Shown one piece after another: positions 10,202-22,521 of a stretch of 64,000 nt of DNA. The DNA is from Diadema setosum (lineage: Eukaryota > Echinodermata > Echinoidea > Diadematoida > Diadematidae), in assembly GCA_033980235.1 (NCBI GenBank), contig CM067075.1:17744844-17808843 (forward strand). The letters are read 5' to 3'. Position numbers and translations under genes: made by a program. Numbering within the stretch: the first letter of the stretch is position 1; each line of letters begins with the position of its first letter. The notes beneath the pieces were generated by a model. It was not told the origin of the DNA. It searched no databases and saw only the letters and a list, made by a program, of their open reading frames with translations.

Positions 10202-13200
10202 GTCATCGTTTCCAAACTTGTCATTTGACAGAAAAAAAGGCAGACATGCTGATTTTCAGAATGACGCAGACTTGGAAAGAGAGGCAGTAGAACTCCTGAA
10301 TGCGCTAAATGTTGCACCCCTTACAAGTACAGTAGTCTCCAACACCAGTTGTGACAAAGACATGGATAGAATGGAACAAAATGAGTCAGTAAATCACTCA
10401 GGAACACTTCCTGTCTTGCTGCAAGGGAATGGTCATGAAAATAAAATTTCAGCAAGAGAAGACATCAGCAGCACTGAAGTCCCACCAACAAAAATTTTGC
10501 CACTTTGTGGAAAGGAGAATGTTTCTGGAGATCCAGGAGTGGATCCATATGAGTTTATTCCAAGCCAGCACACCCCAAGAAAGATTAAAATTAGAGATAA
10601 TGTTCGTAAGAGGAAAACCTTGCAAGGAAAAAAACGCCTTCCAGTCTTGAACAAGAAATCATCTAGAAAAGTGACTGAAGTCAGTGAAATGGTAGTGGAG
10701 GTTGCTACTTCAGAAAATGAGAGTAGATTACATGGTAATTGCTCTCTTGTTGGTGGGGATCCTAGCAGTAATTGTGCACCAACTACCTCAAGATTCACAA
10801 CTCAGATAGCACAGAGACAAAGAGTGGTGCTGCGCTGAAGCTCTCCAAGATAGCCAGCCAGTCTCAAGTGGAGGCAAAATACAAGATTCACAACCAGTCC
10901 ATCTTAAACAGGAACCACGGCAAGAAAGTATTTGCAACAGCATACAGGAAAGGTAACAAGGGGCAATGCAAGAGTCCACGCATTGATCCACAAGAGCGTG
11001 TCCTGGATTGGCTGGTTAGCAAACACCCCTGGCAGTGATGAGAGTGATGACGAGCATGGAAAGGACAGTAAAGAACTCTGGGACAACAAGGTCAGTCAGA
11101 AGGAGAAATGGAGGATCTGCATGATATCAGAGGACAGTTGCCCCCAGGCATCAATGTCTTGCAAAGAACAAACCATCAGGATTCATTGCATGCCAGTGTT
11201 AACTTGCCAATGGGAGAAACATCAAGAGCATCTACCACTCCAGATGATGCAAGTGAACATGTGCAAATTTTGGGACAAGAAAGGGCAAATGACTTCAGTT
11301 GCAGGTAGAGATACTGGACCATCTTTGACTTGCATCAGAGAATCTCCACTCTCCACAAATGACAACAAAGCAACTCAAAATGAAGTGGGTCAATGCGAAC
11401 CAGAAAGAGAGAAGGGAGTCAGTAATCCTAAGCCAGGACTGACTTTGACTGACTTTGATCATGCTGATATGGATGGATTGATGGAACAAGAGAAAGTCCA
11501 GCTTTTCTATTCTGGGGAAGGACATGGCTGTGTCCATAAAGGATTCATGGAAACTGCAGAAGAAACTTTTCAAGACCAGAAAAGAGAAATGCTGCACAAC
11601 TCAAAACATGCAACCTCTGCTTGGAATGGGGGTCAAGACATGCAACAGATACCTGAACATAAGACAACAAATCAGATGAATGCAGAGAGCTGCTCAACAA
11701 ATATTAGGAATGAGGAAGGAGATGTTTCTGAAAAAGTTGCACTAATCAAAAGTGACTGGAAAGTAGCCTTGGAATTAGCTCACGAGTTTGGGACTGGGCC
11801 AATGCAACTCAGGAGGAAGTTGCATCATAACAGTGAAAAAGAAATGTGTACACATGGAAAAGGCAAACTGCCAAAGAGAAGTCGGCGTTCCACAGCTGAT
11901 GAGAGGAAAAGCAGCAGACGAAACAAGAAAATCCCTGCTAATGTCCAACATCAAAGGACCCTTACCGAGCAGGAAGTTTGCAGTAACTCTTTTCAAACTC
12001 AAAACCCTGACAATAGGACCAAACGAAGCCAGAAGAGGAAACAAAAAGCTCCAGAAAGCAGCAATGCATTCTTGACCAATCAACAAGACACAATAAAATC
12101 TCACCATGTAAATAGAGATGAAGGAGTCGGTGGTATACAGCAAGTTGATGTTTTTGAAGGAGACCTCATGTCATCTACCTCTGATTTGAAAGTTGAAGAT
12201 GTCACTTCCCCAAATCAGATTGTGAGAGAGCAATTTCAAACTTGCAATTCTGCAGTTACAGGTTTTGAGGAACCAGTGGAAGAAATCATCATACTTCCCT
12301 CCATCCCTCTTTACACTGAAGATGTTACTGCTCCAAAACAAAGTATTGAGCAGGTATGTGGAGGTTCAGACACAACTGAATCAATTGAATTAACCAGTGA
12401 TGAATGTGAGGAGATTTGTGAATCCCATGATTTACCATTGCAGCCAACCAAACAAGACAGCAGGGAGGACTCCAAAATTTTAGTGACAAATGAATGCCAA
12501 TTTTCATTAAAACAGGAGGTTGCCACACACCTGGATACTGAAATGGAAATCCTAAACTCCATTCTGCCATCACATAACTCTCAGTCAGCTCAAATGGACA
12601 ATTCTACATTCATCAGCACATGCAATTCTGTAGTTGAAGTGGTATCTGATGATCATGTCTGCCAGGCTCATTTATCCCCAATTTCAGCAGATCCTGACAA
12701 AGAACATCTCAAAACTTCAAACCTTAATGCAGACTATTGTTTGGGGACAGATATTGCATGTGATCCAACCAAACCAAGTAATTCACTTGAAACGAGAAGA
12801 CAAGGATCATTTCCTCTCTCATCTTTAGATATGTGCTCACAACCCAGTGAATCTCTGCTGAATTCCGCTAGGAGATCAATATCACATCGTGAAAAGCTCA
12901 TCAGGGAGAATGATGCCAGTGCAGGTAATCATGAACCAGTTCAAAATATCAGTGATGTTAATGACAAGAAAAGTGAGTTTTGTAACAATCTTGAAGAAAA
13001 GAAGGCTGTGCAAGAAAATGCATTTCACATAGAGGATAGTCAAAAAGGCACAATGATGGAATACAGCAGTCAGAAAACCCATACTTCCTCAACAAACTCT
13101 AATAATGAGTTTGTGTGTTCAGAGACTCTTGAGAACCAGACAATGACTGCTTTGGAGAAAATATCAAGTGATAGTGCAAAGCAAGATGTGGACAGTGATG

Positions 13201-14514
13201 TTCCTAAAGGTTCTGTGGAAAAGGTATCCTCCTCCCTCTCAAGTGTCATTTGCATCAGTGAAAGTGAAGACCAGCCTGTTAGGAGATCACTACGTAGCAG
13301 ATCAAAGCATTCCCAAGATATGAATGCATTCCAATGCACAGGAAGAAAAAAGGAAAAGTCCAGAGGCAAGGCAGAGAGTGACAAACAAAGTATGTGTGTG
13401 TTTTCACCTGCCAGACCCAGGAAGAGTGGGATACCTGATGAAGACAACACTGAGACTAATATGCATGTGACAGAAATAAGCAGTGTCTCCATTGATTACC
13501 GAGAGACTAGTGGATCTCAATTCAGAGTAACAAGAAAGAGAAGGAACAGCCTGAAACAAAACATACTGAGTCCCATGAAGGTAAAGAGACAAAGTCTTAA
13601 TACTGAAAACACAGATCTTGGCTTGGCACTTGAAGGCCCAGAGGTCAGAAACAGGATAAAAGCTAACCCACTTCAGGAAAACTTTTCAGAAAATCTCATG
13701 TCAGAATGTGTTTCACTGAGATCTCAAAGAAGTATCTGTACAGATGATGACCCGATAGATACATTGATACCACCTACACCACCCTGCCAAGATATGTCAA
13801 AATCCAGAAGTAATCTCACTACATCATTTGGAAAACAAAATATTGGGAGTCATGGAGATACCTCAGGTAGTAGAGGAGATATAGGAATTTCTCAATCCTT
13901 GCCAGAAAAGCTAACATCAACATCTCAAATAAGTAGTCCCAGCAGCCAGCAGCAGGGAAGAGGTTTGCAAAGCAAGAATCTTATCTTGGAGATTCAAACT
14001 GTTGATAAGGAGAGTAGCAAGATGCATTTAAATGAGGACATCATTATAGTAGACACGTCTGCCAAACAAATACACAGAAGGATGACTTCTCCAGGTAACC
14101 ACAGCCAGGATATGGGTTCTTCTTCAGTTGTCACTGTTTGTCAGACAGCTGTTGGTGAGTATGTGTCAACAGCTAGGGAACTCTCACCAGGGGCAATAGC
14201 AATAAAGTCTTCTTGTGACAGTGATAAAGTGAGTGAAAGGAGAGGAAGGCCGAGAAAGCTTTTGATATCAACCGACACCAGCAGTGATGAAGATGGCAGT
14301 GACACAGATGTAATTCAGAGACGTAAACAAAAGAGAGCAAAGAAGATCCCTGCATTGGAAGAGGAAGAGGAACAAGAGGGGTTGGACAGTGATGATGACC
14401 TCATCCCATGTTCATTCCTTCAACAGTCAGCATCAGTGCCTGTATCACTTGAGGAAGATGGAGGAGAGATGACAAATACCAACACCACTGTGCCTGCCAG
14501 GAGTGATAATGATT
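10202..14514 (+). CDS. BRCA1: BRCA1 homolog, large central exon (equivalent of human exon 11)
   Basis: The exon opens after TTTTGCAG and ends at donor T/GTAAGT, with start and end phases fitting both neighbours. It is 4313 bp, larger than the human exon 11 of about 3.4 kb, and like it encodes low-complexity, Ser/Asn/Gln-rich, probably disordered sequence. The motif ERVLDWLVS followed by GSDESDDEHG (about 10993-11062) resembles the human segment VNEWFSRSDELLGSDDS. Basic clusters (TRKRRNSLK near 13530; RRKQKRAKK near 14318) are likely nuclear signals, and an acidic end (about 14354-14400) follows. The frame is broken: frame 0 from 10202 closes at TGA 10836, other frames are open at 10772-11036, and frame 0 resumes at about 11030 and stays open to the donor. 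A single extra base in the C4 run at 11026-11029 explains the last change. Confidence 0.8.
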
Positions 14515-14920
14515 GTAAGTATGCATTCTAGCTTTTTCATTGAAAGTTTGCTTTAGTGTAGTTTTCTCACAACATACAAAGTTGCGAAAGTGAAAACTGT
14601 AATATACAGTAGATAGGAAGAAAAATTACAGTTTGTGGAAAATTCTTTCTTTGTCTTTCTAGAAAACTGCAAAAGCATGTTTGAATTGGTCATGGTTAAG
14701 CATGGTCTGTACTATACTTGGACTGTACTATACAGATTTTCATTGTATTTTCCTACAGAAATAACATCCATTAGTTTGTAGGTGGAAGATTGAGTCTATC
14801 ACATAAAAAAAAAAACACCAAAGGTTGGTTCTAATAAGAAATCATGGCATAATATTGGTGCCAACTATGCCCCATCGACATCACATCAGCTCCAGGCAAA
14901 CCCTGTTGCATTGAGAGACT
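14515..14920. other. BRCA1 intron, no recognised features
   Basis: Intron sequence following donor GTAAGT. Nothing recognised. Confidence 0.5.
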
Positions 14921-15725
14921 TGAGCTCACCTGAACCAATTATTAAATGGCTTCAATGAGCTTTTGCAATCGGGCACTGTCCAATAGACCAGTTCGTAATT
15001 CCACTTTGCGCATGAGCAGAAAAAGGTCATTTGTACCAACAGGCATTTTGGTTTATTAATTCACTGAGATAAGCATCTGTGATGTGATGATTATTCATGA
15101 GATCCTTATCTAAATAGTGCTTGCCAGCACATCCACCTGACAGCAAGCCTCGTATTTGGCAACATCAAAAGAAAAAGGTTGTTATTGCATTCAAAACGAA
15201 ACAATGAATTAGATGCCTGCTAAAGTGTCAACTGACGGACTATTCTGGTCACCTGGTCTAAACTCAAGTTCATAATTTGTTTGAACACGAATTTCATAAA
15301 TTGTTATGTCGGGCAAGCTTATGCATTATACCGCTTTGAAAACGAGTGAAGTGCCTAACTAACTGAGAAAAAAGAAAGGTCATTTGTACCAAGGTGTACA
15401 TGAGCTAATTACGAACTGGCTTACATCTCTTGTGCATCTTATGTAAGTTTTTTTTCTTTCTTTCTTTCTTTTTTTTTTTTTGTTGCCATTTTCATCTTCT
15501 TGGAGACCAGTGGCTGGATTTTGACCATTGTTTGTATGAATGGTGGTGGTGCCCCAGGGGGCCCCCTCAGAAGGGTTCAAATACCCCAGATTAGCTAGTC
15601 ATAATTTTTTTTTTTTCAATATTGTACCTTTTTGCGAACGGAGGGGGCTGGATTATGACCAAACTTGGCAGGAATCAGTTAATAGAGGGGATCATAGTTT
15701 GCACAAGTAAAGGTGGTACTTTTTC
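14921..15725. repeat. HINE-like family III repeat, copy 2 (split by a MITE)
   Basis: It opens with GAGCTCACCTGAAC and 'ggcttcaatgagcttttgcaatc' like the 4588 and 29567 copies. It is interrupted by an inverted-repeat MITE at about 14987-15420, and then resumes with 'ttgccattttcatcttcttgg', 'gatttt' and 'gggttcaaatacccc' phrases shared with the family. It ends close to the next exon acceptor at 15734. Confidence 0.5.
14987..15420. mobile_element. TIR MITE with CCAGTTCGTAATT ends
   Basis: CCAGTTCGTAATT near 14988 is exactly inverted as AATTACGAACTGG ending near 15419. An internal 'aaaggtcatttgtacc' is also present near both ends. It lies inside a family III repeat. Target duplication not resolved. 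Confidence 0.75.
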
Positions 15726-15734
15726 CCCCCTTAG

Positions 15735-15835
15735 ACAACTCTGTGAGCTCCGAGGACAGCTGTGGAAGCCAGTTTCTGAACCAGACTAGTGCTTCTTCCA
15801 TTCTCTCCAGCCAGAGTGAAATCATGAACACACAG
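15735..15835 (+). CDS. BRCA1: BRCA1 homolog exon, SQ-rich segment before the coiled coil
   Basis: The acceptor CCTTAG follows a pyrimidine tract, and the donor is CAG/GTAAGA. The exon starts with two bases completing the split codon from 14514 (TAC) and ends in phase 0. It encodes NSVSSEDSCGS through SSQSEIMNTQ, closely matching the human BRCA1 segment [23 protein letters not shown] that lies just before the PALB2-binding coiled coil. The short 101-base size and exact phases make this a confident exon. Confidence 0.88.
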
Positions 15836-15998
15836 GTAAGATGAGTTATGTGGAATGCTATGTGTGACCATGCATCACAAAACTAAAAAGTGGGATGCCC
15901 TGATTTTACATGAGAACTCAAAACAGGTGAAATGGATCAATCTAGTCAATCTTGCGTTTTTCATATTTTCTGAAAGACCAATTATTCTTTTACGTTAG

Positions 15999-16258
15999 TG
16001 AGGGTGCTGTGGCATAGTGGATATGACTCGCGACTCCCAATTGGAGTACCTGAGTTCGATTCCCACCCAGTGCTTACGTCCTTGGACAAGATATTTTTAC
16101 CCACCATGTCCCTCTTGACCCAGATGTATAAATGGGTACCTGGCAACGCGAGGGTAATAGTAATGGCAGGGTCTTATGGTAGAGCAGTGGCAACACTGGA
16201 GAGGCTACCCTGGATAGATAAGACGTTATTATTGCTATTATTATTGTTGTTGTTTTAA
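15999..16258 (+). mobile_element. tRNA-derived SINE, copy 1 (+ strand)
   Basis: It starts with a tRNA-like head: A box TGGCATAGTGG (16010-16020) and B box GAGTTCGATTCCC (16053-16065). A conserved body and an (ATT)n/(GTT)n tail at 16227-16256 follow. A second copy in reverse orientation lies at about 57160-57428, with the same body ('tgggtacctggcaacg', 'gcagggtc', 'gtagagcagtggcaacactg'). Internal RNA polymerase III promoter boxes and a simple-repeat tail define a SINE; mobilisation would need a partner LINE. Confidence 0.85.
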
Positions 16259-16535
16259 AGTTTTGGATCATGAAACAAATGAGATATTGTGTTTTTAACA
16301 ATTTTTCTAGAATTCTTTTGTTGTTGAATAGTGTGATTGGGCATGTATTAAAGGCCTTTTTATTTCATAAAAATCCTGTACATGCTCTTCACTTTCAACT
16401 CTAATAATGTTTGAAAGGATGATGCTCCTGTTGTGAAAGTTGGTATTTGTAATGGACAGAATGTGTTATTAAAGCATGCTTTATTTCAGCTTAATTTGTT
16501 AATCCCTTCATTGTCGTTGCTAAGGTGTTTTGCAT

Positions 16536-16573
<38 letters not shown>

Positions 16574-17680
16574 ATTCATTGCACAGCTGGCACAGCTCAG
16601 TAAGATTAAGTGCTTGAATAGACCCTATACTTTGGAGTCTCTTTTCTCAGTACACACTTTCCTAGAGTATTAGCTTTCTTTCCAATATCTAGATAGGTTA
16701 GGAAAGTCTATTTGATCTGAGTTATACATCATTTTAAAGCTTAAAGTCTGCTCTTTCAGAATCTGCCCTTGATTAAAAATCCATGTCTGGCGACTTTTTG
16801 TTGGTTTTGTGGTGCATGGTCACATATGAGGTGAAGATGTGCTGGTGAAATTTTGGGCAAATTTCTCCAGATTACTGAACCCCAAAAGCCCAGAAGTTTG
16901 TAAATTTCAAGATCTCCTCCAGCTCCAGAAGCAGTAACACCATGTCATATTTTACATTCAAATACTCTAGCATGGGACTAAAGACTATAAAATGTTTCAG
17001 GACAGTGGCAGTGGCACCCTAAGTCAGCACTTAAGAGGGTAATACACGTATATGTATGTTGGGATCGAGCGTAATAGTCAAAATTACATATCTTCATTCT
17101 TCATCATCAGATTTTGACCAAACTTGGCAGGAATATGTACATTGTCAAATGATTCAAAATTCTTCAAATTGCATTTAGATGGCCTCAATGGGGAAGGGGG
17201 AGCACAGGCAGGGCTCTGAGGCTAACATTGGTGTAAAATTCTGGCACATCTGTGTGAATCCAGAAGTAGTGTATGCAGCCAAGCTGTATTGTGTTACATA
17301 CCATGGTATTTAAGTAAATTTATCATTCACAACAATGACAGAGTTACTTAGCTCAGTTGAGCAAAAAAAAAAAAGAAAAAAAGAAAGAATGATATGAAAT
17401 ATGCATTAAAAAAGGAATGAAGTCAGAAATGATACATGAATGAAGAACCAAATTTGGGGCCAGTCGTGACATTTTGATTTTCTTGTTGAAAACTCATGGT
17501 CAGATTTTCTACAATCTTGGCAGGTTTTATTGCCAAGATATATATTGATTGTATTGTAGTGATACAATTTTCAATTGGACACCATGCCCCCTGGAGGCTC
17601 CATAAAGCCCCCTTCCCAAGTTTTAGGATATAGTCTGCAAGAACACAGAAGGTGAACTTGTGATACTCCAGTATTAAAAC
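16259..17680. other. BRCA1 intron with poly-T tract and a partial family III-like repeat
   Basis: A poly-T run of about 33 bases sits at 16537-16570. From about 16830 to 17670 the text carries family III phrases ('aacttggcaggaatatg', 'ggtgaacttgtgatactcc'), indicating a degraded copy whose limits are unclear. No exon is recognised. Confidence 0.4.
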
Positions 17681-17724
17681 TTAATACCCACTGGGTCTCA
17701 TGTTATATTTTGTTTTCATGGTAG

Positions 17725-18807
17725 CAAAAGGAAAAGGCATACGAAAAGATACAGCAGCTGGAGAAGCAAATGGTTGAGCTGCAAGCTGCCTTAGCAACTG
17801 AAAGCCATGATCATTCTCACAAAGTTGAGGAGGAGGAAGAAAGAGGTACCTTTGATTCTGGCAGCAAAACTGATCATTTTGGCAGTCACAAAGCTCGTAA
17901 CCATGGTACTACAAAGATTGCAGAGATGAACAAACAAGCAGATGATCAGAGTCAAATCAAAGCAAATTACACTGAGAGACCATGTGTGATGGAGATTGAG
18001 GAAGGGGATAGAGTGGCAGCAGAAGGTGAGTTGTCAGAGCCCGAATCACCATCCCCACCTCCTGCTCTCTCGCCTCACTCTGTGAAGAAGCTGTCATCAA
18101 GCATAGAGCTTTCTGAGAGCATGCACACCGTCACAACGCTTGTTGAACAGTATCGAAAGAGGAACACTAAAAAACCTAGAGTTACAAAGAGAACATGGCA
18201 GAACGATGTCTCAGATGATGAAAATATGTCAGATAAAAATTTGGGGAACTGTTATATTTCTCCATCACTCACCTCTTCATGCAACAGCCTTTGTGCACAG
18301 CCAACTAGTATGCCTTCACCAGGTAGCTTTTCCAGAGAGGGGAAAAGAAAGAAATTGAGGATACTCGGGGATGACACCAATGACAATTTCAATCAAGAAA
18401 ACTGTGGTTTCAAGAAAACACTTATTCCTCGGAAAATGACTTCAAAATTCAAGAAGCCTCAAGTTGATGCAGGTGAAACCAATGAACTAGGTAGCAGAGG
18501 AAGAGGTGGACACATACACCATGATGAGGAAGATAGTGTCCAAATTGCTGTGATACAAACACCAACAAGACAAGCCTCTAAGATGCCACAGACAGAGCTA
18601 ATACCATCGCCACCTCCTGTTCAAAGGGATACTGTCATGAGAACACCGCAGAGCAGCAATACAACGCATGGGTCTATTCAATCATTGTCGGGGGCAGGAA
18701 AAGACAGCAGGCAGCGAGCCACTTCCAGTGAATCCATTTTATCAGGAATGGGAAGGGGAACCAGACAGATGTCTTTAATTGCTTCTGGACTTAACAGGAT
18801 AGAACTG
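17725..18807 (+). CDS. BRCA1: BRCA1 homolog exon: PALB2-binding coiled coil to start of BRCT1
   Basis: The acceptor is GTAG and the donor CTG/GTGAGT, both phase 0. The 361 codons begin with a heptad-patterned helix (QKEKAYEKIQQLEKQMVEL, 17725-17781) that matches in place and pattern the human coiled coil [23 protein letters not shown], which binds PALB2 and links BRCA1 to BRCA2 and RAD51. A long Ser/Pro-rich disordered stretch follows, with SP sites (SEPESPSPPPALSPHS) and basic patches. The end, RQMSLIASGLNRIEL, is the first strand of BRCT1 (human RMSMVVSGLTPEEF). It keeps the Ser-Gly pair that in human BRCA1 (S1655, G1656) contacts phosphoserine. Confidence 0.92.
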
Positions 18808-19400
18808 GTGAGTGGTCATTTCAGTTACGAGAGCCATTTGATGATCATTATACTCTACTGTCAGTATATTTTATAATTCATTTTTTGATGTCTTAGTCAA
18901 GAAGTTGGGCTGATATGTTGCACAAAAATAATTACTACTTCTTTCACATAAATTTGAGAACGCGAATGGTTTGCAAAGAATGCGAATGTCAAAAAAATAA
19001 AAATGGCAGTCCTACATTAATATTTTAGTCTACAAAATATTGCCAAATGGCATGGGAGTGCAGAAGCATTGCCAACTGTTTGTGGGCATCACTTTTATTT
19101 CAGCAGGAGTTTCACAGAATGTTTACATGGCCCGAAAACATTTCCAGAAGTTGGGGGGTTACTTTCTCCTGATTTGTTTTCAATAATGTAGTAAAGGCTT
19201 CACCATATGTGCAAATCCTACTCAAGATGTGCACAATGTTCACAAATCCTTGTGAGACCCCTAACAGATGGCAACAGTTTGGAGAATGTTTCGCATAATT
19301 ATGTCCTGCAAAAGCAGCGAAGTTCATCTGTTTTTTTCTCATCGGTGAACGTTTGGTGTGTGTTTGGAGGCAAATCCGCACCATGTGACGTCTGACTAGA
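18808..19400. other. BRCA1 intron, no recognised features
   Basis: Intron start after GTGAGT. Open frames on both strands here lack recognisable motifs and splice sites. Confidence 0.5.
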
Positions 19401-19402
19401 TA

Positions 19403-20965
19403 CAGTGAAACCCCATTATAACGAGGTTGTGGGACCGGCGATATTACCTCGCTATAACCTGTACCTCGTTATAACCGTACGCATCGAAAACAAACAAAAA
19501 CATAAGCACGACATCATATACCCGTCAATCAAACTTAAGAACATCCTTTGTGTTGTTATTGCACAATTATGAATCGTTACTATAAAGACAATAACGGGAA
19601 ATTATTTGTGAATTGATACATAATAATAGATGGAAAAAAGTAGGTGTTGAAATGCATTAATTCTTTATTTTTCTTCCAAAAATCTCTTCGCGTAATAGTT
19701 GCACATTATGTTCTTGAGAAGTAGGCCTACTCGGCAGGATCATATCGTGATTCTTTCTACACCTATATGGGTAATTCCATAAAATAGGGACCCACTTTGT
19801 GACATGCCTATTTTGCCAATAAAATCAGAAAATCAGATTTTTGTTCAACATAACTTTAAAAAACATTCATATTGAGTAAGTCCCTTGAAAACTGACTGAA
19901 AATTAACATTCTAAACTGAAATTGAAGGAAGTCAGCATACCAAATTGCAGTGTATGGGGAAAAACTGGTTCACAATGTAAAGGGGACACCATTGGTGTCC
20001 CCCTTACACGGTGATCCCATTCATTTTGGCATCTTACCACATATTTCAAACTAGTTCTATGTTTGTTTCAATAAAAGTGATTATTTTGAAGTAAGAAATT
20101 AACTATACTATTGAAAAAATAACACAACCCCTATTTTTGGCCAGGAAAAAAATTCTTCACTGTTTCTCGTGTAAGGGGGACACCAAATATTATTTTTGCA
20201 TTTTTTTTTCTTCAAATTAATAGAGTGGTCAGTTTTTGATACCTGTTACAAAGAAACCACAGCTACATTGTAAAATATGCCAGTGAGGAGCAGTTATTGT
20301 TGTGATAAGACACAAAAAATTAGCTATCACTGTGCCCCGACGTAATATTTAGGGCGTGGTTTAGAAGGAGGTGTAACATGAACTACTCCGCAAAACAGGA
20401 AAGAGACAATGAATAGCGTGAATTCGGTTTTCAATGTTTCGTTTGTCGCGTGTTTGAAAGCGGCAAGTCAAGAAATGGAACCCTGCGAAAATGAAAATGG
20501 AATGATTATGATTATGTTATGTGGTTTAGAAGAAACATAGAAGGAACGGTACTTGGTTATTCGTCACTGATAATGGGCGGTAAAGGATAACGGAGGGACT
20601 GAAACATGTTTGTTTCCGAGTCTTCCCGCTTCAGATAAAAGACGGGACAGGCACTTGTGCTGTGTGTTACTGTGTTCAGCACAGACTCTGTAAAACTGGG
20701 ATAGCGTGAATTCGCTTTCAATGTTTCGTTCGTCGCGTGTTTGAAAGCGGCAGGTCAAGAAATGGAACTTCCTTGTATCCGATCAAATTGCTTATGTTTT
20801 TCTTTATCATGATGCACCGAAAATGTCCTCGTTATAACCGGAATCTCGTTATAACCGAACTCGTTATAACCGATTCGTTCTGCCATAGGTTTACACGCAA
20901 AGGTATACGGGACCGACGCGATCACCTCATTATAAGCGGTTCCTCGTTATAACGGGGTTTCACTG
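19403..20965. mobile_element. pogo/Tigger-like non-autonomous element with TA duplication
   Basis: Flanked by TA at 19401-19402 and 20966-20967. The terminal repeats CAGTGAAACCCCATTATAAC and GTTATAACGGGGTTTCACTG are inverted. Several further copies of CCTCGTTATAACC lie inside both ends. These are the standard Tigger/pogo-type termini. No transposase frame is visible. The interior has a direct duplication of about 68 bases (20414-20482 and 20700-20768). Confidence 0.85.
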
Positions 20966-20967
20966 TA

Positions 20968-22430
20968 CTGTCTTCATTTGAATTAGAATTAATTTTTCTA
21001 CAAATTACAATCTGTAATACACATCTCCACATCAAACAATAGTATTTTAAGAAATATAGAGAGAATGAAATTTACATAATGACGTAAGATCAAGAATACA
21101 ATTAAATCAGTATAGAGTATGCCATACTTATATGTGAAAATTAAGATACATTGTAATTTGTGGGGAAACCTTAAGAAAGAATACTTGTGGGTCCTCAGAA
21201 AAAAAAAAAGTCAGCCTACACACACACACACAAAAACAAACACAAGTGCATGAACCAACAAACAACAACAGAAATGAAAGCGAAAGAAAAAAGAAAAAGA
21301 AGAGAACAAATATGCCTGGAATGTAAGACAGCCATCACCTCCCGTGGACACCTTTTGCCAGTGATTATAGGACGGTCTGTGTTGGCATGTAAGTTGCCAT
21401 TTTCTTTGTTCGTGTGGACTTCGTAGTTCAGCAGTGGTACACACAACATTCGCACATTCGTTGTGAGAACTAGACACTACTATGCCAGAATGGTTAATGA
21501 CTCCATTGTCTTGACACATTTGAAGAAAATTTTTCCTGAATGTTTAACTTAACCTCTTTTTTTTTTTTTACATTCATGTCCTTTGCAAAACATTTGCTTG
21601 CTCAGTTAAAACAGTCCTTTAGAAGTCATGCGTAATGGGCAATTTCTGGACTTCATGTAGAAATGATTATGTACTATGATACAGTGTTCTCAGTTATAAT
21701 GAAATTCTTGTTATAGCAAAGTAAAAATTCTGGTCCCAAAATTATACTCTAATATAGCTTAATGTACTTTACTGTTCAGCCATAACAATATTTTGACATA
21801 ACAGAAGAAAGCTGCTGGTCTCGAGGACTTCGTTGTAGTGGGAGTTGCCTGTATCATATTTTCGAGTACAGTTTGGGCAGAAGTTGAAAAGATGAAATCA
21901 TGAAATTACATAAATATTTCTGGCTAAAATATTAATTGTGTCAAATATGTGTGTGGATACCATGTTGCCCTCCGATTAAAGTGCAAAGCCACTAAGTGTT
22001 CACATTAAATTTGATGAATAGAGCAAATCATGTTCTTTTTATAGTAATGACAGGGACTTCATGTGATGATGTTACCGTGTTGTCTCACAAGCCCCCATTC
22101 ATTTGCCCACAAATATTTTAGCTCAGCATTGCTTACATTTAATCAATAGCATAAATGGTGAAAACAATGTGATTTCTGTCACATGTGTAAACTGATTATA
22201 CATGGGACAATTGTGAGATGGCAACATCATTGCTTCATCTAAATTTTATGTATTGCTTAACACTTGTGTGGTGTAAATTTAGGGCAGAATACATTCTTTT
22301 TATACACTGAATATACATGGATATATGCATAGCATGAAGAGATGGCATTTCAAGTGCAACTACGTACCTTATGACATTTTTGGTGTTGCTACCTTTACTA
22401 TATTGCTTTTGTTAATTTCTTGTAATATAG
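20968..22430. other. BRCA1 intron with a decayed Tigger-like fragment
   Basis: Mostly unrecognised AT-rich intron. At about 21681-21853 the sequence 'cagtgttctcagttataatg' with a matching right end ('cgttgtagtgggagttgcctgta') looks like a very old, shortened Tigger-type element. A CA-rich tract lies at 21218-21245. Confidence 0.45.
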
Positions 22431-22521
22431 CGACAGGTAGAAAAGCTGACTAGACTCATCGATGGTTGCCGATTTGCCAGTGCCTTCAATGCCAATACCA
22501 CCCATGTCATCGTCAAAACAG
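22431..22521 (+). CDS. BRCA1: BRCA1 homolog exon, BRCT1 second segment
   Basis: The acceptor is AATATAG and the donor ACAG/GTTGGA (a GT donor with weak extension). The frame gives VEKLTRLIDGCRFASAFN then TTHVIVKT, matching human BRCA1 [29 protein letters not shown], helix 1 to strand 3 of BRCT1. The TTHV(I/V) strand is highly diagnostic. The intron positions on both sides agree with those of the corresponding human exon as I recall them. It ends in phase 1. Confidence 0.93.

Noticed and set aside
10433..10798. 121-codon open frame on the minus strand, opposite the BRCA1 exon
   Set aside because: It is antisense to a confirmed coding exon, with no recognisable domain. It is a shadow of the + strand codon pattern.
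10949..10993. A tiny intron (GTAACA...CACAAG) to explain the frame change in the large BRCA1 exon
   Set aside because: It would be about 44 bases, too short for an animal spliceosomal intron, and the joined frame runs into a stop.
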